NCBI GenBank assembly: GCA_035249905.1
Contig: DATFFT010000032.1
Location: 1 to 64,000 of the forward strand
Direction: 5' to 3'
DNA length: 64,000 nt
Source of the DNA: JAOUEA01 sp035249905
Lineage (GTDB): Bacteria; Actinomycetota; UBA4738; HRBIN12
Shown: piece after piece, positions 52,413 through 59,315 of the stretch
Layout: each line of letters opens with the position of its first letter
How positions within the stretch are numbered: the stretch's first letter is position 1
Program-made: the position numbers and the translations under genes
Notes under the pieces: generated by a model
The model's database searches: none
The model's input: only the letters and a program-made list of their open reading frames with translations
Told to the model about the DNA's origin: nothing

Positions 52413-54833
52413 TCATGCGTCGTCGGGGCGCGGTGGGGAATCGTGGTCGTGCCGGAGCCGTGGCCGCTCCGCCTGTGGAAGGTGGCCGCCGCCCGGCGCG
52501 CTCACGACCTCGACGGGCGGCGGGGGCACCGGCACCGGGATCCTCACGTCGACCCCCCCGTGCTCCTTGTGCGCGCGCAGGACCGCGTCGTGGTAGCGCT
52601 CGAGCATCTGACGGAACGCGGCGTCGTGGTAGGGGCGGCCGTCGACCGTCGGCCCCTGCATACCCTCGATGATCGCCTCGACATCGTCACCGGTGATCGT
52701 CTTCTCGGCCTCGAGCGCGTGGGCCAGCGCGAGGACGTCGATCCGGTGTTCGCGGAGCAACTCCTTCGTGCGGTCGTAGAGGTCGGCGAGCTTCTCCTCG
52801 ACGCTGCGCCCGAACGTCGAATCGAACATCGCGCGGTCGGCTCCGGTCTCGAGCGCCTGAGCGCCGCGCATGCCTGCGAGCGTCACGGATCTGGAGGCCA
52901 ACGTGTCGCCCATGGCGTAGAAGGCGAGCGCCTGGGTCGTCATCGCCGTCGCCGCGTTCATGTCCCCCCCGACGCCCATCGAGTGGTCGTCGTCGAAGAA
53001 CATGCGTTCGCCGGCCAGCGATGCCAGGGCGGTCATGACGTCGATCTCGCGCTCCGTGCGCCACTGCACGAACTGGTCCTCGGGCGGGATCGACGAGACG
53101 AATCCGCCGACATCGCCACGGCGTTCGATCGTGGCCATGTCGATCACGGCGTGCTTGCGCAGGCGGTACGCCACGATCGCATGGCATGCCTCGTGCACGG
53201 CGACCGAGTGACGCTCGCGCTCGATGTACTCGTGGTCGTCGGGAAGCCCGTGCTGCTTCAGCTGCTTGGCCTTCACCACGTCGGCGAAGGTCACGGTGTC
53301 ACGGTCGTCGCGGATCGCGATGACCAATCCCTCGTTGACGATGTCTTTGATCGAGGCGCCCGAGAAGTACGGGGTGATCGTCGCGAGCTTGTCGATCTGC
53401 TCCTCGGATAGGTCGTTGGAGACCTTCGCGAGGTAGTACTCGAACGTGGCCCGGCGCCCGTCCTTCTGTGGATAGCCGACCTTGTATTGGCGGTCGACAC
53501 GGCCCGGCCGGAGCATCGCCGGGTCGAGCGTGTTCGGCATGTTCGTCGCGAAGATGTGCAGGATGCGGTACTTCGGCGGGGGTTTCGGCTTCATGCCGAG
53601 CAGCTTCCTGATCTTGTTGATCAGGCCCTTGGGCTTGGTGAGCCCCGACATCTCCGCGAGGAGAGCCTGCAGGGTGCCCATGCCGCCGCCGCCGCCCATG
53701 CCGCCCATGATGACCTGCTCCTTGTACGGCGCTCCAAGGCCTGGCGCGCTCGTGGCGGCCTGGAACGTGCTGTCGCGGCCGGCCTCGGACAGGTAGGCCA
53801 GTCCGTTGCAAGCGGGAGCCGTCGACCACGGGGAGACCGGCGTGTAGCTGGTCGCGACCTGCTGGCCGCGACTGCCGAGCGAGTCCGCCTCGTCGATGAA
53901 GACGATGGCGCCTCCGTACCTCATCGAGAGCTTGCGGAGCTTCCGGTAGAGCGAGCGAACCTTCAGGATCCCGACGCCCATGAACATGTTGATGAACGCC
54001 CCCGCGTCCACGTTCACGAACGGCTTGGCCGTCTCGCCCGCGACCGCCTGGGCCATCAGCGTCTTCCCGGTGCCGGGGGGACCCCAGAGCAGGATGCCGC
54101 CCGGCACATATCCGCCTCGCGACTCGATCGCCTCGGGGTCATCGAGGAAGACCAGCGTCTCCTTGAGCTGCCCGAGCGCCGCGTCCTGACCCTTCACGTC
54201 GTCGAACCGGGTCTCGATCTCGTCGGGCATGATCGTGTCGATGCCGCCCCTCGAGAGGAACCAGAAGAGCCCGACGAACTGGAACATCACGAAGAAGAAC
54301 CCGAACGCCAGCTGGAACACGAACGGCAGCGCGACCACCAGGCGTGCCGGCGCCTCGATCAGCCCGAGCCAAACGGGCTCCGTGCCGAAGATGCGTCCGA
54401 GCAGCGTGCTCACCACGAGCAGGAAGACGAGGAGCTTGAAGGCACGGGCGGCGCGGTAGCGGGTGTAGTCGCGCATCCTGCCGAGCTGTCGGTCGGCTCC
54501 GCCGAAGACGGTCTGCTGCCAGAAGCGGTAGTAGCCCTTCGAGCGTTCCTGGATGAAGTAGTGGACCTGCCGGAGGAACTCGAGCCCCATCAGCAGCAGC
54601 AGCCACGAGTAGTCGCTGATCGCGATCCGGACGGCGTCGACGAACGGACCGTCGAGCGGCCGCACGGTGGTGCTCCAGACCACCGCGAGCCCGGCGAGCC
54701 ACAGGATGCCCAGGAACAGGAGCAGCTTGATGCGATCCCACAGCACCGCCTTGGCGCGCGTCTGCCGCTCCGACGCGCGGGGCCGTGAAGGCCGGTCGAC
54801 CACGATCTTGGAGTTGGGGCCGTTCGTGCTCAT
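52413..54833 (-). CDS. FtsH-like membrane AAA metalloprotease with unusual inserts
   Basis: 806 residues. Four predicted membrane helices in the first 195 residues (canonical FtsH has two), then AAA: Walker A GPPGTGKT (251-258), Walker B VFIDEAD (311-317), TLQALLAEMSG (387-397), LRPGRVDRQ (441-449). The Walker B to TLQALLAEM distance is about 70 residues, against about 25-30 in FtsH, and includes a Gly/Met-rich stretch (about 377-386); a second, basic insert (about 398-422) has KPKPPPK. Protease motif HEACH (547-551). The Pro-rich tail ends in RHDHDSPP. ATG 54833 overlaps the stop of the lipoprotein gene. Confidence 0.88.
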   Translation of the reverse strand: MSTNGPNSKIVVDRPSRPRASERQTRAKAVLWDRIKLLLFLGILWLAGLAVVWSTTVRPLDGPFVDAVRIAISDYSWLLLLMGLEFLRQVHYFIQERSKGYYRFWQQTVFGGADRQLGRMRDYTRYRAARAFKLLVFLLVVSTLLGRIFGTEPVWLGLIEAPARLVVALPFVFQLAFGFFFVMFQFVGLFWFLSRGGIDTIMPDEIETRFDDVKGQDAALGQLKETLVFLDDPEAIESRGGYVPGGILLWGPPGTGKTLMAQAVAGETAKPFVNVDAGAFINMFMGVGILKVRSLYRKLRKLSMRYGGAIVFIDEADSLGSRGQQVATSYTPVSPWSTAPACNGLAYLSEAGRDSTFQAATSAPGLGAPYKEQVIMGGMGGGGGMGTLQALLAEMSGLTKPKGLINKIRKLLGMKPKPPPKYRILHIFATNMPNTLDPAMLRPGRVDRQYKVGYPQKDGRRATFEYYLAKVSNDLSEEQIDKLATITPYFSGASIKDIVNEGLVIAIRDDRDTVTFADVVKAKQLKQHGLPDDHEYIERERHSVAVHEACHAIVAYRLRKHAVIDMATIERRGDVGGFVSSIPPEDQFVQWRTEREIDVMTALASLAGERMFFDDDHSMGVGGDMNAATAMTTQALAFYAMGDTLASRSVTLAGMRGAQALETGADRAMFDSTFGRSVEEKLADLYDRTKELLREHRIDVLALAHALEAEKTITGDDVEAIIEGMQGPTVDGRPYHDAAFRQMLERYHDAVLRAHKEHGGVDVRIPVPVPPPPVEVVSAPGGGHLPQAERPRLRHDHDSPPRPDDA

Positions 54834-55516
54834 GCGATCACCGCCCATGACTCGATCACGGATTCGATATCGCCGCGGTTGCGGCCGTAACATTCAGCGC
54901 TGCAGAGCACCGCGAGTACGTAGACCTTGTCGGATGCTGGGTCCATGTACGCGGTCTGCGAGATCTGCACGAACCGATCGTCGAGCAAGACGGAACTGCC
55001 GTTGTCCGCGGAGGCTTCCCCGGTCAGCGCGGATGCCCAGATCTGCGCTTCGAAGTGAAGGCCGCGGAACCCGTCCTTCTCGATGCGGTCGTCATACGCG
55101 AGCAGTTGCACCGCCTCGCGTCCCACCTGATCCTGGATCGAGTCGATCGGCACGATCAGGTTCCGCAGGGCCCCGTAGTTGATGCCGTCGCGCTGTTGTG
55201 CGGTCAGCCGCAACACGGCGGCGATTCCCTGCGGATAATCGGAGTCGAAGGCTCCCTCGCTCAACACGTGTTCGACCGCGGGCGAGGGATGGGCGTCGAG
55301 CCCGATCAGCCACTCGACCGGATCCGGCGTGCTGACAGGCGGCCCGGCCGGTTCGCCCTGCAGGGCGGCCTCGTCGAAGACCGTCCAGTCGATCGGCACC
55401 TTGAACGCCGTTCGCGCCTCGGTGTTGCGCACGTACTCGTAGCTCGGCGAGCCGCAGGCCGCCACGATCGCCGAGGCGACCACGAGACCGGCTCCGAGGA
55501 AGGGGCGGCGCCTCAT
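54830..55516 (-). CDS. Lipoprotein translationally coupled to the FtsH-like protease
   Basis: 228 residues. Signal with LVVASAIVAACG lipobox, then a soluble exported domain with FKVPIDWTVFDE and a C-terminal LAVLCSAECYGRNRGDIESVIESW. Two cysteines near the end may pair. No family recognised. Its stop overlaps the protease start (ATGA), so it may be a partner or substrate-adaptor on the outer face of the membrane. Confidence 0.78.
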   Translation of the reverse strand: MRRRPFLGAGLVVASAIVAACGSPSYEYVRNTEARTAFKVPIDWTVFDEAALQGEPAGPPVSTPDPVEWLIGLDAHPSPAVEHVLSEGAFDSDYPQGIAAVLRLTAQQRDGINYGALRNLIVPIDSIQDQVGREAVQLLAYDDRIEKDGFRGLHFEAQIWASALTGEASADNGSSVLLDDRFVQISQTAYMDPASDKVYVLAVLCSAECYGRNRGDIESVIESWAVIA

Positions 55517-55599
55517 CGGTTCATCATCCCACGCTCTCTTCGGTGTGGAACCCCCAGGAGATGAGTATCGGCCCGGCCCCCGGAACCTTCAGCGTCTCG

Positions 55600-56043
55600 T
55601 CAGGACGGTAGGGGGCGGCGCTCGAACGGGATCGAGAGCACGATCGTCGTGCGGGTGGCGACGTTCGCCTTCTCACGGAGACGCCGGATCAGGTCCTCGA
55701 GCTCGGCCGTCGTGCCCGTGCGTACCTTGAGCATGTAGTTGGCCTCGCCGGCGATGCTGTAGCAGTCCTCGACCTCGGGGAACTCGGCGACCCGCTGAGG
55801 CAGGTCGTCGGGCTGGCGGGGGTCCAGCGGCGAGGCGGCGATCAGGGCGGTCACGAACAGGCCCAGCGCTTCGGGATCGACGATCGCGGAGTAGCGCCGG
55901 ATCACTCCCTGCTCTTCGAGCTTGCGGACCCGATCGTGCACGGCGGAAGCGGAGAGCCGCACACGCGTGGCGACGTCGGCGTAGGTCGCCCGGGCGTCAT
56001 CCTGGAGGGCGGCGATGATCTCGAGGTCCCGGTCGTCGAGCAT
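55600..56043 (-). CDS. Lrp/AsnC-family transcriptional regulator
   Basis: 147 residues. AsnC-type helix-turn-helix (DRDLEIIAALQDDARATYADVA then LSASAVHDRVRKLEEQGVI) and a RAM effector domain (CYSIAGEANYMLKVRTGT). Usually senses an amino acid and controls its metabolism. Start ATG 56043: TATGAT (complement of 56050-56055) lies 6 nt upstream, the clearest leaderless start on the minus strand. Divergent from the reverse transcriptase. Confidence 0.92.
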   Translation of the reverse strand: MLDDRDLEIIAALQDDARATYADVATRVRLSASAVHDRVRKLEEQGVIRRYSAIVDPEALGLFVTALIAASPLDPRQPDDLPQRVAEFPEVEDCYSIAGEANYMLKVRTGTTAELEDLIRRLREKANVATRTTIVLSIPFERRPLPS

Positions 56044-56176
56044 CGGCTCATCATAGGGGGGGTGGCCGGGCACGGGGACGGGCGGACAGGCGATCGATCC
56101 GTCGCATCGGCCGGCCCTCACCCGGCCCACGAGCGGGGGAGCGGGGCGGGGGATGCTTCCTTATTCCGGCGGCCGA

Positions 56177-56206
56177 TTGCCCGGCCGGCCTCCTCCCGGG
56201 TACAAA
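56177..56206 (+). promoter_or_regulatory. Candidate promoter of the reverse transcriptase gene
   Basis: TTGCCC (56177-56182), 18-bp spacer, TACAAA (56201-56206). Would give a leader of about 55 nt ending in GGGAGGG (56254-56260). The 220 bp between the divergent regulator and this gene are GC-rich with short inverted repeats but no clear retron-type RNA. Confidence 0.35.
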
Positions 56207-56266
56207 CGTGCTTCCGACGCCGACCTCCTTCCGGCCCGTCGTGACGATCCGGGGGGAGGGTTCCAC

Positions 56267-57007
56267 GTGCGTCCGAACGATCCATCGCGCCTGCTCCGTC
56301 GGCGGAGCGACGCGATCCGCACGGTCGTGGTCGCGAAGCCGGGTGGTGGGATCCGCACGCTGACCGTTCTGGGTACCCGTGATCTGCGACGGTACGAGGC
56401 CGTCGTCGCCGCCGTCGTGCCGTCGGTGGAGCGAGCCCTGGGGCGGGTGGCGGCGGCCAACCGGGCTCAGGTCGTCGCGACGGGGCTCCGGCTCGAAGCA
56501 TGGCCCAGCGCCCGACGTCGGTACCGTCGGGCCGTCGCCTCGGCCGCGGCCGGGCGGTTCCGGGCGGCCTTCGTGGGTGATGTCCGCGACTGCTACGGCT
56601 CGATCACGCTCGCCGAGGTGGCGCGGGCTCTCCACGGGATCGGTGTGCGCGAGGCCCGGGTGGAACCGATCGTCGAGACGCTCCGATGGTTCGAGGAGCT
56701 CGGCGTGCGTGGACTCCCGGTCGGGCCCGCGCCGTCCGCCGTGCTCGCGAATGCCGTGCTCGCCCCGGTCGATCGGGCGCTCACGGGCGCCGTCGACGGC
56801 CCGGTGCTCCGCTGGGTCGACGACGTCGTGGCGTTCGCGACGGACCGTCAGAGCGCCGGACGGGCAGCGGCCGCGTTCGAACGGGCGCTCGACGACGTCG
56901 GGCTGACCCCGCATCCGGGCAAGTGCATGACGCTGCACGACCCCGAGGCCGTGGGGGCGAGCGCTGGCGGCAGTCACTCGGGCCCGCAGGGTTCCGACGT
57001 GGCATGA
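56267..57007 (+). CDS. Compact stand-alone reverse transcriptase-like protein
   Basis: 246 residues. Reverse-transcriptase motifs in order: fingers VAKPGGGIRTLTV (22-34), motif A FVGDVRDCYGSI (102-113, catalytic D105), motif B GLPVGPAPSAVLANAVL (149-165; GLPQG with Val for Gln), motif C LRWVDDVVAF (181-190; YxDD with Trp for Tyr, Asp185-Asp186 intact), motif D GLTPHPGKCM (212-221). No thumb, maturase or endonuclease domain follows, so it is shorter than group II intron, retron and DGR enzymes as known to me. Start GTG 56267 is fixed by GGGAGGG 6 nt upstream. Base composition is like the neighbours. The amidohydrolase follows after 10 nt. Role unknown. Confidence 0.75.
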   Translation: MRPNDPSRLLRRRSDAIRTVVVAKPGGGIRTLTVLGTRDLRRYEAVVAAVVPSVERALGRVAAANRAQVVATGLRLEAWPSARRRYRRAVASAAAGRFRAAFVGDVRDCYGSITLAEVARALHGIGVREARVEPIVETLRWFEELGVRGLPVGPAPSAVLANAVLAPVDRALTGAVDGPVLRWVDDVVAFATDRQSAGRAAAAFERALDDVGLTPHPGKCMTLHDPEAVGASAGGSHSGPQGSDVA

Positions 57008-57017
57008 TGCGCCCGCC

Positions 57018-58532
57018 GTGAAGACCCTCTACCGCGCTTCTCGTGTCCGAACCCTGGCCCACCCCGAGACGGGGGAGTGGCTCCTCACCGACGGCCGTCA
57101 CGTGCAGCGCATCGGAGCGGGCGATCCACCCACCGCCGATCGCGTCGTCGACCTGCCCGGGACCACGATCGTGCCGGGGTTCGTCGACGCACATGTGCAT
57201 CTCACGATGACGGGGCTCTCCCTAGCGAACGACGACGTTGCCTCGGCACGGTCCGCCACCGAGCTCCTCACCCTGGTTCGTCGGCGGACGACGGTCGAAG
57301 GGACGGGCGATGCGGTCTTCATGCTCGGCTATGACGAGTCGCGCTGGGATCGGCCCGAGGTCCCGACGATGGCGCAGCTCGACGCGGCCTGCGCTCGCCC
57401 GCTGATCGTCCGGCGCGTCGACGGGCACGTCGCCCTTGCGAACCGCGCTGCCCTCGATCGCTCCGGTGTGCTCGACCTGCCGGGCCTGACCCGCGACGAG
57501 GCGGGCGAGCCGACGGGAGCCGTGACGGGGCGCGCGAACGAGATGATCGGACGTTGGGCTCTCGCCTCGATCGACGACCACGAACGGCAGGACCTGCAGC
57601 TGCAGGCGGCTTCCCTAGCGGCGTCGACGGGAATCACGGCGGTGCATGAGATGTCGATGCCCGCAACGGACGGCGAGCGTGATCTCGAGGTGCTGCTGAA
57701 CCACCGGCATCGGCTTCCGGTCGACGCGCTGCCGATCGTCGCGACCATGGACCTCGGCGTGGCGATCTCGAACGGCCTGGCCGCGATCGGGGGAGATCTT
57801 CCGGTCGACGGCTCGGTCGGGGCCGGAACGGCTTGGCTGCGCGATCCCTACATCGATGGGACCCGGAGCACCCGGTCGTTCGCCGACGACGATCTGGCCG
57901 AGTTCTTCCACTCGGGCCAGGCCGCGGGGTTGCAGGTCGGGGTTCATGCGATCGGCGACGCGGCGATCGAGCAGGTGATCTCGGTGTGGGAACGTGTGTA
58001 CCAGGCACTCGATTCGCGTGAGCGGCGACACTTCCGGGCGAGGCGGCATCGCATCGAGCACTTCGAACTCCCGTCGAGCGCGCAGGTGGAACGTGCCGCG
58101 ATGCTCGGACTCGCCGCGTCGGTGCAGCCGGCGTTCGACGCGACCTGGGGGCACCCGGGGGGCCTGTACGAGCAGCGGATCGGTCGTGACCGTGCGGCGG
58201 CGATGAACCCGTTCCGCTCGATGCTCGACCGAGGTGTCGATCTCGGGATCGGATCGGACGCTCCGATCACTCCGCTGGACCCGATGGCCGCGATCGAGGC
58301 GCTCGAGCGCCATCACGACCCGGCACAGCGTCTGTCGCGCATGGAAGCGATCCGCCTGCACACGATGGGCTCGGCCCGCATCGGCGGGCAGGAGGCCAAG
58401 AAGGGAGCGCTCGCACCGGGCATGCACGCCGACTTCGCCACCTTCGAGGTGGACCCGTTCGAGGAACCTTCGGTCGAGGGGCTGCGATCGATCCTGACGG
58501 TCTCGCTCGGTCGCGATGTCCACATGGCCTGA
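57018..58532 (+). CDS. Amidohydrolase family protein (YtcJ-like)
   Basis: 504 residues. Metal site GFVDAHVHL, then GYDESRWDRP, VDGHVALANRAAL, VHAIGDAAIEQ, HRIEHFELPS, and IGSDAPITPLDP with the catalytic Asp. C-terminal KKGALAPGMHADFATFEVDP. Divergent paralogue of 23506-25179. CATGAT (57003-57008) is 9 nt before the GTG and overlaps the end of the reverse transcriptase gene. Substrate unknown. Confidence 0.88.
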   Translation: MKTLYRASRVRTLAHPETGEWLLTDGRHVQRIGAGDPPTADRVVDLPGTTIVPGFVDAHVHLTMTGLSLANDDVASARSATELLTLVRRRTTVEGTGDAVFMLGYDESRWDRPEVPTMAQLDAACARPLIVRRVDGHVALANRAALDRSGVLDLPGLTRDEAGEPTGAVTGRANEMIGRWALASIDDHERQDLQLQAASLAASTGITAVHEMSMPATDGERDLEVLLNHRHRLPVDALPIVATMDLGVAISNGLAAIGGDLPVDGSVGAGTAWLRDPYIDGTRSTRSFADDDLAEFFHSGQAAGLQVGVHAIGDAAIEQVISVWERVYQALDSRERRHFRARRHRIEHFELPSSAQVERAAMLGLAASVQPAFDATWGHPGGLYEQRIGRDRAAAMNPFRSMLDRGVDLGIGSDAPITPLDPMAAIEALERHHDPAQRLSRMEAIRLHTMGSARIGGQEAKKGALAPGMHADFATFEVDPFEEPSVEGLRSILTVSLGRDVHMA

Positions 58533-58588
58533 GTCCATCGCTCGGATCTCCCCGGGCGCCCCTTGTCATTCTTTCTCGGCCGGAGCGG

Positions 58589-58618
58589 TTGACCACCGGG
58601 CGCGCGCGGGCGTAGCGT
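58589..58618 (+). promoter_or_regulatory. Promoter of the structured RNA
   Basis: TTGACC (58589-58594), 18-bp spacer, TAGCGT (58613-58618). Transcription would begin at about 58625, exactly at the first base of a perfect 11-bp hairpin. Confidence 0.55.
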
Positions 58619-58624
58619 GCGGGC

Positions 58625-58850
58625 CGCGCCGCCGCCTCGGCGGTGGCGCGAGGGTCCGAGCGGCTGAGTAGAGAACGCGGCGCTCCGGCGTCGCGGCCCC
58701 AAAGGTCGCTCGGGCCTTCCTGCCCTCCCGGCGCCGGTCACACTGCCGGCTCGAGCCGATCCCGCGCGGTGACCGTCGGGACGGGAATCCGGGCCGCCCC
58801 CCGAGCGTTGAGGTTGTTCCACCTCGTTCGTGGCGTTCTTGCCACGGTCA
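58625..58850 (+). ncRNA. Candidate structured non-coding RNA or long leader
   Basis: The 408 bp between the amidohydrolase and DUF4193 genes have no convincing reading frame but dense pairing. Hairpin 1: 58625-58635 with 58640-58650, 11 bp, CTCG loop. Stem 2: 58653-58662 with 58707-58716, 10 bp, enclosing an 8-bp hairpin with TCCG (UNCG-type) loop (58676-58683 with 58688-58695) and the unpaired CTGAGTAGAGAA. Two more hairpins lie at 58810-58825 and 58829-58846. It does not match RNase P, tmRNA, SRP RNA or a riboswitch I know. DUF4193 has its own promoter downstream, so a separate small RNA is possible. The end is a guess. Confidence 0.5.
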
Positions 58851-58871
58851 GACCCGATGCGGCCCACATGG

Positions 58872-58899
58872 TTGCACGGCGGGACAGCGGCAGTAGGAT
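58872..58899 (+). promoter_or_regulatory. Promoter of the DUF4193 gene
   Basis: TTGCAC (58872-58877), 16-bp spacer, TAGGAT (58894-58899). The gene starts at 58941 behind GGAGGG (58929-58934). Confidence 0.5.
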
Positions 58900-58940
58900 A
58901 CGCGCGCATCGAGGGAGGGCGGACCCTCGGAGGGATGAGA

Positions 58941-59315
58941 ATGAGCGACACCATGAACGAAATCGAGGAACCGGTCAGCGACGAGACCGAGGCCGATCAC
59001 GAGGAGATCGACGACGGCGAGGAGCCCAGCGAGGAGGAGCTCGCCGACGCCACCGTGCCACCTGATCCGGCGACCGGCGGCGACGTCGAGTCGATCCAGG
59101 AGCTCCTGGTCAAGCAAGAGGCCGCCGAGGAGGCCGAGGAGGAGGAGGAGCCCGCGATCGCCCTCACGAAGGGCGAGCGCCTGGTCGCCGATCCCGGGGA
59201 GTCCCGCGTGACCCCGATGCAGTCGACCGAGTTCCTGTGTCAACGGTGCTTCCTGGTCAAGCACCGGAGTCAGCTCGCCGACAAGAAGCGGACGCTGTGC
59301 CGCGATTGCGCCTGA
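58941..59315 (+). CDS. DUF4193 family protein with C-terminal zinc ribbon
   Basis: 124 residues. A very acidic first half (DETEADHEEIDDGEEPSEEE, then a run of Glu) is followed by TEFLCQRCFLVKHRSQLADK and CRDC: four cysteines as in a zinc ribbon. This is the DUF4193 layout, found in actinobacteria. ATG 58941 is 6 nt after GGAGGG. Its end overlaps the next gene by 19 nt. Function unknown; the Glu-rich plus ribbon pattern recalls RNA-polymerase-binding proteins. Confidence 0.88.
   Translation: MSDTMNEIEEPVSDETEADHEEIDDGEEPSEEELADATVPPDPATGGDVESIQELLVKQEAAEEAEEEEEPAIALTKGERLVADPGESRVTPMQSTEFLCQRCFLVKHRSQLADKKRTLCRDCA

Noticed and set aside
56056..57007. Retron or diversity-generating retroelement
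   Set aside because: No msr/msd-like paired RNA with a clear closing repeat, no template/variable repeat pair and no accessory gene was seen near the RT; left unclassified.
58625..58850. RNase P RNA, tmRNA, SRP RNA or tRNA-like element
   Set aside because: Key conserved strings are absent, and although one stem closes like an acceptor stem there is no T-arm or anticodon arm.
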